A stretch of DNA of 64,000 nucleotides, taken from assembly GCA_015056915.1 (NCBI GenBank), contig SVFK01000006.1, positions 61,693 to 125,692 on the forward strand, written 5' to 3'. Shown here one piece after another: positions 55,233-62,658 of the stretch. Under the pieces are notes generated by a model. That model worked only from the letters and a program-made list of their open reading frames with translations. It made no database searches and had not been told where the DNA came from. How positions within the stretch are numbered: the first letter of the stretch is position 1; each line of letters opens with the position of its first letter. The stretch is from Lachnospiraceae bacterium (lineage in GTDB: Bacteria > Bacillota > Clostridia > Lachnospirales > Lachnospiraceae). Position numbers and translations under genes: made by a program.

Positions 55233-55818
55233 ATACGTCCTCCATAAGTGTTGATACTGTGTCGGATACAAAACGGTCACGTTGCTCTTTGTCCATAAGG
55301 TTATATCCGGTGATTGCTTCGGAGTTTTCGCCTGTAAGAAAAGCGGTTTGCATAATTGAAGTTAGTGAAAATGCAATAAGTTTTTTTCTGTTTTCAGGAA
55401 TATTATTACGTAGTGCAAAACGAAATCCCATTTGTGTAAGCACAGAGTTGCTTTGTGGTTGATAGTTGGCAAAGTCAGATAAAATTGAGATTTTAATAAG
55501 GGAATAGTTTGCGTATAAAAAGTCATAGGTTTGCGTGGCAAAGGAAATAAGACGTTCTTTATCGGTAAGACCGTCATCCTTGACGTAATCTACTTTGTCA
55601 GGTGCAAAGCTCATTAAAACATTATTGATAATACGTTGAACGCAGAGCGCAATAAGCTTTTCCTTGCTTTCAAAGTGGTAGTTGATTAGCCCGAGGGCAA
55701 TTCCACTTTTTTCAGCAATCGAGCGAGACGTTATTTTTTTTATGTCGCCATTCGACTGCTCAATCAGCTTAATTGTAGAGTTAATAATGATTTCTTTTAC
55801 TTCGTTACTGTTTTTCAT
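55222..55818 (-). CDS. TetR family repressor
   Basis: 198 residues from ATG at 55818 (AAGGAGGTG). N-terminal HTH (about 10-55: SRSIAEKSGIALGLINYHFESKEKLIALCV), then a helical ligand domain of unknown ligand. Two 13-bp palindromes sit in its promoter, so it is autoregulated and controls the co-transcribed CPBP gene. Confidence 0.93.
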   Translation of the reverse strand: MKNSNEVKEIIINSTIKLIEQSNGDIKKITSRSIAEKSGIALGLINYHFESKEKLIALCVQRIINNVLMSFAPDKVDYVKDDGLTDKERLISFATQTYDFLYANYSLIKISILSDFANYQPQSNSVLTQMGFRFALRNNIPENRKKLIAFSLTSIMQTAFLTGENSEAITGYNLMDKEQRDRFVSDTVSTLMEDVYGN

Positions 55819-55828
55819 AACACCTCCT

Positions 55829-55875
55829 TGAACAATGTTCAAATAAAATATACTGAACGGTGTTCAAAAAGTCAA
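55829..55875 (-). promoter_or_regulatory. TetR promoter with two palindromic operators
   Basis: On the minus strand TTGACT (55870-55875), 17-bp spacer, TATATT (55847-55852). Operator TGAACGGTGTTCA (55854-55866) fills the spacer; operator TTGAACAATGTTCAA (55829-55843) lies just past the -10. Confidence 0.88.
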
Positions 55876-55953
55876 GGGGTATCGTGGCTAATATATTATA
55901 ATTTTTCTGTGAGTATTAAGAAATGGTTGAATGGAGGAAAAATGTATTTCGTA

Positions 55954-55982
55954 TTGACAATGTAAATTACTACTGGTAGAAT
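55954..55982 (+). promoter_or_regulatory. Promoter of the leader ORF/MetRS-like unit
   Basis: TTGACA (55954-55959), 17-bp spacer, TAGAAT (55977-55982), 27 bases before ATG 56010. Confidence 0.82.
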
Positions 55983-56009
55983 TACAAAAAACAAAGGAAG
56001 GACAAGCCC

Positions 56010-56102
56010 ATGATTAATTTTGCAAATGGTATGAACAACATGAACCAGCAACAGCAGCTTATTGTTAAAACTGACAATGGGCTTTTTGTGTTGCGTTCAT
56101 AA
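56010..56102 (+). CDS. Leader peptide, 30 residues
   Basis: ATG 56010 follows GGAAGGA at a good distance and lies just behind a sigma-A promoter. The peptide starts MINFANGMNNMNQQQQ and ends KTDNGLFVLRS, with Met at positions 1, 8 and 11. It ends 31 bases before a strong terminator that precedes a MetRS-like gene. CTTTCG (56110-56115), just past the stop, can pair with CGAAAG (56139-56144) inside the terminator. This arrangement is that of an attenuation leader; it could still be a small protein in its own right. Confidence 0.65.
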   Translation: MINFANGMNNMNQQQQLIVKTDNGLFVLRS

Positions 56103-56133
56103 CAAGTGTCTTTCGCTAGTTAAGTTGAACCAT

Positions 56134-56173
56134 ACGGTCGAAAGCTCAATGTGAGTTTTCGACCGTTTTTTTG
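56134..56173 (+). terminator. Attenuator terminator before the MetRS-like gene
   Basis: ACGGTCGAAAGCTC pairs with GAGTTTTCGACCGT around AATGT with one mismatch, followed by TTTTTTG. It lies between the leader ORF and the next SD (AAAGGAGGTG). Confidence 0.9.
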
Positions 56174-56192
56174 TTTTGAAAGGAGGTGTACT

Positions 56193-58271
56193 ATGCCGGA
56201 ACAGTCAGAGCTTCCCCAGCAGCAAGGAAAACAAGGAAAAATCATAATAAATAGCAGAAAGGAAGAAATAACTATGATATGTAAAAGATTGATTTTAAAT
56301 GAACTCCCGATATTCCCTAAACGAGCAATTATTACGGCAGGTATGCCTTATGGAAACAAGAATCTACATTTTGGACATGTTGGAGGAATGTTTATTCATG
56401 CGGATATTTTTGCCAGATTTTTAAGAGACCGAATTGGAAAAGAGAATGTTATTTTTGTTTCCGGAACAGATTGTTATGGCTCTCCTATTGTGGAAAGTTA
56501 TCGCAAGTTGCAGGAAGAAGGTTATGAAGGAACTCTTGAAGACTATGTACGTGGTAATCACGAGAGACAGAAAGAAACTTTAAAAAACTATGGTATCAGT
56601 TTGGATTTTTTCGGTGCATCTGCTTTGGGTGAGGCGAGAGATATTCATAAGCATGTTTCTGGCAAAGTATTTAGAACCTTATATGAGAATGGATATATCA
56701 AAAAATTATCTGTGCCACAGTTCTATGATGAAGAAAAAAAGATGTTTTTAAACGGAAGGCAGGTAATAGGAAAATGTCCGATACCAGGATGCTGTTCAGA
56801 CAAAGCATATGCTGATGAATGTTCATTAGGGCATCAGTTTTTACCTTCTGAACTAATAAATCCTATTAGTAGTTTGTCGGGCAAAAAACCTGTTCTTAAA
56901 GATGTTGAAAACTGGTATTTTGATTTGGAACATTGTATCGATATGATAAAAGATTATAATGAGTTTTTACGTAAGAATACGAACACTCGTAAGTATCAGT
57001 TAGAAACAGTAGAGGAGTTTCTGAAGAAACCGCTATTGTATGTACCCAGAAAATATATTGATAATGTGACAGAGTTGGCAACGAAGTTACCGCCACATAA
57101 ACTGATAGATGAAGAGAAGAAACCTTCTATAGTCTTTGAATTTGAATGTTTAGAGGATAGAGATATCGCGAAAAGTGTATTGGATTCGGAGAACATGCAT
57201 TACACATCCGGAAAGACATTAGTTCCATTTCGCTTATCCGGTAATGTGGAATGGGGAGTGCCATTGCCGGAATGTGAGGATTTAAAAAATTTAACTTTCT
57301 GGGTGTGGCCGGAATCATTATGGGCACCAATTTCCTTTACGATAGCTTATTTGAAAGGGAAGGGAATGGAAGATGATTTGTCAAAATGGTGGTATGATGA
57401 TGACGCAAAAGTTTATCAGTTTATTGGTGAAGATAATATATATTTCTATGCAATAGCTCAGACCGGATTGTTTGCAGGTTTACAGACTGCGAAAGGCGAA
57501 AAGCCTGATGTGGAAAAGATACATTTATCTCATATTGTTGCTAATCGTCATTTGTTGTACATGGATACTAAAGCAAGTAGCAGTTCTGATATTAAACCGC
57601 CTACTGCGGATGAGTTGCTTGACTATTACACTAAGGATCAGCTGCGAATGCATTTTATGAGCTTGGGGCTGTCATCAAAAAGTGTAGGGTTTAAACCACA
57701 GGTGTTTATGAAAGAAGAGGACCGAGTTGGTGTTGATATGGTTTTGAAAGATGGTAATTTAATTACCAATGTTTACAACCGATTGATTAGGACTTGCTTT
57801 TATGCTGTTCAGAATAATTGTGATGGTAAAATACCGGGAGGCGAAGCCTGTGAAGAAATAAAGGCTATGGCAGAAAAGACAGTGCTTGAATATGAGCGTC
57901 ATATGTATAATCATGATTTCCATAGAATTTCATATGTATTGGACGATTTTATAAGAGCAATCAATAAGCATTGGGTAAATAATGTAAGGGTTGCAGATGC
58001 TACAGGTGATATTGAGTTTAGAAGACAGTTAATTATTGATTGTTTTTATGCCTGCAAGATAATGGCGATATTGATTCATCCGATTGCGCCAGAAGGATGC
58101 GAAATGTTTAAAGAGTATCTTAATTTGGGTGAGGAACTATGGAATTGGGAATATATTTTTGAACCGATTTCTGCTTATGTTGAAGATATAGAAAAACATG
58201 AGTTGAAATATCTTGAGCCAAGAGTAGATTTCTTTAAGAAACATGAGTGTCAGTTAGGAGAAAGCAAGTAA
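56193..58271 (+). CDS. Methionyl-tRNA synthetase-like paralogue with degenerate KMSKS loop
   Basis: 692 residues from ATG 56193 (perfect SD AAAGGAGGTG); ATG 56274 (MICKRLILNELPIFPK) is an alternative that drops a Gln/Lys-rich 27-residue extension. Class I fold with HFGH (His59) for HIGH, GTDCYGSP, a Cys-rich insertion (GKCPIPGCCSDKAYADECSLGH, about 195) like the MetRS knuckle, and WPESLWAPISF. Where KMSKS is expected it reads TKASSSSD (Lys460). The second Lys is gone, so normal aminoacyl-AMP chemistry is doubtful. An intact metG presumably lies elsewhere. It is preceded by a leader peptide and attenuator. Possible roles: resistance to a MetRS inhibitor, a modified amino-acid transferase, or a regulator (all inference). 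Confidence 0.8.
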   Translation: MPEQSELPQQQGKQGKIIINSRKEEITMICKRLILNELPIFPKRAIITAGMPYGNKNLHFGHVGGMFIHADIFARFLRDRIGKENVIFVSGTDCYGSPIVESYRKLQEEGYEGTLEDYVRGNHERQKETLKNYGISLDFFGASALGEARDIHKHVSGKVFRTLYENGYIKKLSVPQFYDEEKKMFLNGRQVIGKCPIPGCCSDKAYADECSLGHQFLPSELINPISSLSGKKPVLKDVENWYFDLEHCIDMIKDYNEFLRKNTNTRKYQLETVEEFLKKPLLYVPRKYIDNVTELATKLPPHKLIDEEKKPSIVFEFECLEDRDIAKSVLDSENMHYTSGKTLVPFRLSGNVEWGVPLPECEDLKNLTFWVWPESLWAPISFTIAYLKGKGMEDDLSKWWYDDDAKVYQFIGEDNIYFYAIAQTGLFAGLQTAKGEKPDVEKIHLSHIVANRHLLYMDTKASSSSDIKPPTADELLDYYTKDQLRMHFMSLGLSSKSVGFKPQVFMKEEDRVGVDMVLKDGNLITNVYNRLIRTCFYAVQNNCDGKIPGGEACEEIKAMAEKTVLEYERHMYNHDFHRISYVLDDFIRAINKHWVNNVRVADATGDIEFRRQLIIDCFYACKIMAILIHPIAPEGCEMFKEYLNLGEELWNWEYIFEPISAYVEDIEKHELKYLEPRVDFFKKHECQLGESK

Positions 58272-58280
58272 TGTGATTAG

Positions 58281-58421
58281 TTCATATGTTTACAGCAGGG
58301 GCTGATGTGCTAGGCTGTTAAAAGAGCGATAGGCTCTGGTTTCTATTGAAAGGTAGAAATCAGGGCCTTTCTTATTTGCCTATCAGCACATCAGCGGGTT
58401 CATGCTGTCAACATATATGAA
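58281..58421 (+). repeat. Nested inverted repeat with internal terminator
   Basis: Three concentric stems: TTCATATGTTTACAGCA (58281-58297) with 58403-58421; GCTGATGTGCT (58301-58311) with AGCACATCAGC (58385-58395) plus AGGC/GCCT; and GGCTCTGGTTTCTA (58332-58345) with TAGAAATCAGGGCC (58354-58367) followed by a TTTCTTATTT tract. The inner stem is a terminator for the MetRS-like gene. Several G-U pairs suggest selection on RNA. Confidence 0.75.
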
Positions 58422-58478
58422 TATGTTTGGCGGAGATAAAGAGTCTTTGATGTTAGCGTGAAGAGAGTAGAGGGTGGG

Positions 58479-58507
58479 TGGAAATGGGACAAAAATTTTG
58501 GTATAAT
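58479..58507 (+). promoter_or_regulatory. Extended -10 promoter for the FRG gene
   Basis: TGG-TATAAT with TATAAT at 58502-58507; a poor -35 (TGGAAA, 58479-58484) at 17 bp. Confidence 0.55.
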
Positions 58508-58550
58508 GGAATGCAATATATAGGATTAGTACAAAGGATGGAGGTGCGGT

Positions 58551-59876
58551 ATGTTTTTCTTTTTTTTCGATGAAAACTTAAGTGATAATGTGATAGTGCA
58601 AGAAGCGTTTCACAGGCAATGCTTTAAAAAGATATTGGAAACGGGATATTGCGATATGAATCCCTTTTTTGGCAAACCGAAAATAAAAAGAGAAAAGATA
58701 GCTTACGAATTGGAAATAAGAAAATCGTCTTTGGCAAGTTTATTTAAAAATAACTATCCGCGAAGTGTAGAAGAAGCAACAAAAAAATTAGGAGAAGTAT
58801 TGGAAAAACTGGTGTGGGCAGAAGAGACCATAGATAATTATATAGAATTTGCTATTGTATATTATGTTTATAAAGCTCTTTCAACGAATGAGAAGAAAGA
58901 GGACTTTACCCGTAATATTTTACGAGCATGGATTGAGCAGGAGCAACAAAGTGTTAATGCAGAAATGTATGATATGGATTTGCGTATATCAAATGGAATT
59001 ATTTTTGATAATAACATTGTTGAACTGCACATAGTTAGTACCATAAATCAGTATATTATGTTATTAGATAAAGTGGCAGAAAGTAAAGATAAATTGTTCT
59101 TTAGGGGGCATAGTAATGTATCATATCAGTTGATCCCGTCAGTATTTAGAAGACAGGACTGGATAGAAAACGAGAAGTTGATGTATCAAGAGTTACTGAT
59201 TAATTGCGCAAATGACTTCAATCAAATAGAAGGTCATCTTGCAACTTTGGCTGAGATGCAGCACTATGGTTTGCCAACAAGATTGCTAGATGTTACCCAA
59301 AACCCTCTTGTAGCATTGTACTTTGCTTGCGAAGGAGCGGATAATAATTCGGGTGAAGTTATTGCCTTTAGAGTGCGTAGGGAAGATATTAAATATCCGC
59401 AAAGTGATACAGTGACTATTCTTGCTTCTTTGCCGCTGTTTACATACGAAGAGCAAAAGGATTTTTATGAAAAATCTATAAGCTATTATGGGAAAGTGGA
59501 AGATTTTAATAAGGATATCGAGAGATTAGTTCATGAAGTTAGAATGGAGAGACCTGGATTTGTAGGAAAAATACAGCAAGAGGACTTAAGAAAGTGTATA
59601 GTGGTGATTCCCTCCAAAAATAATAGAAGATTAGAAAAACAGGAAGGAGCATTTATTGTCTGCGGACTTTTAGAAGAACATTATGGGAATAAAAAGAAAA
59701 ATACGATAGATGAAATGAGAGTTCGTAGTAAAGAAGGAAAGAAATTGGTTTGTATAATTAATGGAAAGGATAAAATACTGAGACAATTGAACTCACTTGG
59801 AATTAATAAGAGTAAGGTTTATCCGGAAATAGACGATGTTGCAGATTATATAAAAAATAATATTAACGATCTATAA
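58551..59876 (+). CDS. FRG-domain protein
   Basis: 441 residues, SD GGAGGTGCGG. Residues 1-145 are helical and unlike anything I know, starting MFFFFFDENLSDN. From about 175 an FRG domain: LFFRGHSNVSYQLIPSVFRR, LAEMQHYGLPTRLLDVTQNPLVALYFACEG, then a long C-terminal part to 441. FRG proteins are common in defence islands and are suspected ADP-ribosyltransferase-like effectors; the activity is not established. The gene is alone with its own promoter and a strong terminator. Lower GC than the housekeeping part of the window. Confidence 0.85.
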   Translation: MFFFFFDENLSDNVIVQEAFHRQCFKKILETGYCDMNPFFGKPKIKREKIAYELEIRKSSLASLFKNNYPRSVEEATKKLGEVLEKLVWAEETIDNYIEFAIVYYVYKALSTNEKKEDFTRNILRAWIEQEQQSVNAEMYDMDLRISNGIIFDNNIVELHIVSTINQYIMLLDKVAESKDKLFFRGHSNVSYQLIPSVFRRQDWIENEKLMYQELLINCANDFNQIEGHLATLAEMQHYGLPTRLLDVTQNPLVALYFACEGADNNSGEVIAFRVRREDIKYPQSDTVTILASLPLFTYEEQKDFYEKSISYYGKVEDFNKDIERLVHEVRMERPGFVGKIQQEDLRKCIVVIPSKNNRRLEKQEGAFIVCGLLEEHYGNKKKNTIDEMRVRSKEGKKLVCIINGKDKILRQLNSLGINKSKVYPEIDDVADYIKNNINDL

Positions 59877-59899
59877 AAGGGAGATATAATAACATGTAT

Positions 59900-59938
59900 A
59901 CCGATGGGACCATATAAATGTGTTCTCATCGGTTTTTT
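59900..59938 (+). terminator. Terminator after the FRG gene
   Basis: ACCGATGGGA (59900-59909) pairs with TCTCATCGGT (59924-59933) with one wobble, followed by TTTTG. Confidence 0.9.
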
Positions 59939-59940
59939 GT

Positions 59941-60339
59941 TTCTAGTTATGATTGGGTGTTAGGGGAACCCTAAAGTGAACGCCCTGAGTGTTCAGCAAT
60001 TCCGTGGCGTAAAGTTATGCAACTTTAGGCGTATCCTGCTAGGGTTTATTTTTGTGCAGTCTCATTTTGTGAGAATAGTCTCGTTTTGTGGAAAACCTTA
60101 TATTTACTGGGTTTGTAGCGGTTTCACAAATTGAGACTGGTTAGTTGAGAGTTTTCGCGAGTTCAAAAAGAGAGACTAATTTTTTATCTAAATGTAGACA
60201 AAAATTTTTGCGCTTTTTTAGCAATCAGCTTTTTTTGACCCTAAGTACTAAATGTGAGGAAAACAACAGGTATAACCTGAGAATCAATCTCATAGTATTG
60301 GAAAGAAGGACAAGCAAGAGAAGGAGGTGGAGATTCCGC
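59941..60339. repeat. Non-coding stretch with AGTCTC repeat cluster and small palindromes
   Basis: No supported gene. It holds short hairpins (AAAGTT/AACTTT at 60011-60026, TTAGGG/CCCTAA near 59961) and four copies of AGTCTC-NN-TTTTG-type boxes: forward at 60058-60071 and 60077-60090, reverse at 60125-60138 and 60164-60177. A perfect palindrome CAGGTATAACCTG lies at 60267-60279. It looks like the control or end region of a mobile element. Confidence 0.55.
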
Positions 60340-60564
60340 TTGAAGCAAAGGAAATTGAATTATCGCTTTCACAATCCGAATTCGGCGGAGGATACCGCTG
60401 AATTCTTGTGTAAGCTTTTGATTGAAGCAAACGCAGGGAAGGTGGAACGAGCAATTGAAGAAGTTGCATCGAGGTGTGTAGAAGAGAGTGAATACATAGC
60501 AGAGCCGGAGAAGACGGAAATAGTGGAAGAGACGGTGAGTATAAGAAGGAGAAGAGCAAGGTAG
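60340..60564 (+). CDS. Small mobile-element-type protein (weak)
   Basis: 74 residues if started at TTG 60340 (GGAGG 12 bases upstream). The segment YRFHNPNSAEDTAEFLCKLLIEANAGKVERAIEE, then an acidic stretch and a basic RRRRAR tail, recalls small ORFs of clostridial mobilisable transposons (recollection, unverified). The upstream in-frame extension to 60145 is Lys/Arg-rich without protein character and is left out. A second frame from GTG 60327 to 60401 encodes 24 residues that look protein-like (PLEAKEIELSLSQSEFGGG) and overlaps it. Possibly decayed. Confidence 0.4.
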   Translation: MKQRKLNYRFHNPNSAEDTAEFLCKLLIEANAGKVERAIEEVASRCVEESEYIAEPEKTEIVEETVSIRRRRAR

Positions 60565-60815
60565 AGATGCCTTGCTTTTGGGGTATATAAAGTTGGTTTA
60601 CAATTAGCATACTTACGGCTTTATGATAAGGCCTATGAATGATGCAGAGACTAAATATTATGATGATAGATTTTAACAAATGTGGTATAATTTTATCTAT
60701 CCTTATATGAAGTGATTTTATGATGAAAGTACAGAGCGTGTAGAGAAAGCTATAGTTCAAAATAATAAATAGAATGAAGTTAAATTATTAATGTGTATTG
60801 CAAAGGAGTGGTTTG

Positions 60816-62372
60816 ATGACAATCGATGAAATTATTAGTAGGTTTAGCACGACCCCATTTTTATTTGTAGGTTCTGGTCTTACCAGAAGATATCTGAATT
60901 TACCGGATTGGAAAGGATTGTTGCGTCATTTTGCAGAGTGTGTCCGTGATGATGAGTTTGCGTACAGTTCCTATGAGAACTTAGCGAAGGGCATGGAGTG
61001 CAGGGCAGGTATAATGCCAAAAGTGGCTGAACTTATCCAGAAAGACTATGATCAAAAATGGTTTGCGGATGCTACAATAAGAACAGTAGAAGGGGATGCA
61101 CTCAAGTTAATTCATAATGGTATTTCACCCTTCAAAGTTGAGTTGGCGAATTACTTAAAGAAGGTTGTAGTGCTGAATGAAACCTATCAAAGCGAAATCG
61201 AAAAACTGTCAGAGATTTCAGAGAAGAGTATCGCCGGTGTTATTACAACGAATTATGATACATTTTTAGAAGATTATTTTCGGGGATTTCACAAATATGT
61301 TGGGCAGTCGGAATTAATCTTTTCACCAATACAGGGTGTTGCAGAGATTTATAAGATACACGGTTCAATAGAGACACCAGATAGTATTGTGATTAATGAG
61401 GAAGATTATGTTTTCTTTCAAGAGAAGAGTGCATATTTAGCTGCGAAGTTAATGACGATTTTTATGGAATATCCAATCGTGTTTATAGGATATTCTATAG
61501 GTGATAGTAATATTCAGAGTATTATCAAGTCAATTGTGAGTTGCTTGGATATGGAGCAAGTTAAACAATTGGAGGACAGATTTGTATTTATTGAATATAA
61601 AGAAGGTATGGTGGGGGCGGAGGCGACTCCATATACCATAATGATTGATGATAAACCATTGACTATGCGTAAAATTGTCTTATCTGATTTTATGCTACTC
61701 TTTAATGCCCTTGAAGGGAAAAAGGCAAAATTACCCGTTCGCATTCTACGTCGATTTAAGCAGGAATTGTACGAGTATACAATTACGAATTCACCAACGG
61801 ATAATTTACGTGTTGCATCCATAGAGGATGAACGTGTGGCAGACGAAGAACTAGTTCTATCGATTGGTAGAGCCTCGGAATTTGGTTTGAAAGGATTAAG
61901 CGGATTAGAAAGCAATGAACTATATAGGGATGTTGTGATAAGCGATTTGCTTTATTCTGCAGATGAACTGTTAGAATATGCACTTCCTAAGTTATTGCAG
62001 CAAAATTCGGGGAAATTGCCTGTTAACAAATATCTGAAAAACGCAACGAAGGCGTTCCCAGAATATCAGAAGATAGTAGAGAAGCAAGACTTTAATTCGT
62101 TTATCTCAAATACGATAAGGAATAATAGAAAACCTTTAGGTACATACACATCAGTTCGACAGATATGGGAGAACGAAAAAAATAATTTAGAAAAAGCAAC
62201 AAGGTTGATTGCCTATTTGCCAGAAGAACAGATGGATGTAACGGAACTAGAGAGCATATTGGTGGGTTTGTTTGAAGAGGATGTTAATGTTTTGCAAAAT
62301 GCAAGTCAGTCGGAAAGAACAAATATTAAACGACTGATTAGAATTTATGATTACTTGAAATGGGGAAAGTAA
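60816..62372 (+). CDS. SIR2-domain protein, candidate defence effector
   Basis: 518 residues from ATG 60816 (AAAGGAG 7 bases upstream). SIR2-like motifs: FLFVGSGLTRRY (17-26), ITTNYDTFLEDY (Asn146, Asp148), KIHGS (His182) and FIGYSIGDSNIQSIIKS (about 224-240), all intact, so NAD binding and hydrolysis are plausible. The C-terminal about 250 residues are not recognised. SIR2 proteins of this size degrade NAD in anti-phage systems (ThsA, DSR and SIR2-HerA types). There is no HerA, SLOG or TIR partner here; the neighbour is an unknown gene. Confidence 0.85.
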   Translation: MTIDEIISRFSTTPFLFVGSGLTRRYLNLPDWKGLLRHFAECVRDDEFAYSSYENLAKGMECRAGIMPKVAELIQKDYDQKWFADATIRTVEGDALKLIHNGISPFKVELANYLKKVVVLNETYQSEIEKLSEISEKSIAGVITTNYDTFLEDYFRGFHKYVGQSELIFSPIQGVAEIYKIHGSIETPDSIVINEEDYVFFQEKSAYLAAKLMTIFMEYPIVFIGYSIGDSNIQSIIKSIVSCLDMEQVKQLEDRFVFIEYKEGMVGAEATPYTIMIDDKPLTMRKIVLSDFMLLFNALEGKKAKLPVRILRRFKQELYEYTITNSPTDNLRVASIEDERVADEELVLSIGRASEFGLKGLSGLESNELYRDVVISDLLYSADELLEYALPKLLQQNSGKLPVNKYLKNATKAFPEYQKIVEKQDFNSFISNTIRNNRKPLGTYTSVRQIWENEKNNLEKATRLIAYLPEEQMDVTELESILVGLFEEDVNVLQNASQSERTNIKRLIRIYDYLKWGK

Positions 62373-62498
62373 AAGAGCCTCCTAACTAAAGCACTTGTAA
62401 ACAAGTACCGTTTAGGAAACCCCTTAAATAATCCGTCTCGTACCTATGGGTTATAGCATCTATAAATAGATACCAAACTTGACAGCACATAATATTTT

Positions 62499-62612
62499 TA
62501 TGTCTTTACAACATTTATTATACAGAAAAATTGGAAAAAGTAAAGACATAAAGTGAAAAGAACGAGAGACAGACGAAGCAAGAAAGAGTAAGGGTGTGAC
62601 CTTGCTCTTTCT
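62499..62612 (+). other. Two hairpins between the SIR2 gene and the last gene
   Basis: TATGTCTTTAC (62499-62509) pairs with GTAAAGACATA (62540-62550). A second stem AGAAAGAG-T-AAGG (62581-62593) pairs with CCTT-G-CTCTTTCT (62600-62612), GTGTGA loop. No T run is adjacent, so they may be leader structures for the gene at 62659. Confidence 0.45.
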
Positions 62613-62658
62613 GTGCAATGTTATATGCTTTTTTAATACTTTGAGGAGGAATATATAA

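Noticed and set aside
58281..58421. MITE or transposon
   Set aside because: No target site duplication, only one copy in the window, and G-U pairs point to RNA rather than DNA symmetry.
60145..60339. N-terminal extension of the small ORF in the repeat region
   Set aside because: It crosses the repeat cluster and palindrome and encodes only a Lys/Arg/Phe-rich string without protein character.
60816..62372. Thoeris ThsA
   Set aside because: No recognisable SLOG domain in the C-terminal half and no TIR (ThsB) gene nearby.
62500..62556. 18-codon ORF between the SIR2 gene and the last gene
   Set aside because: No SD, and it overlaps an inverted repeat that explains the sequence.
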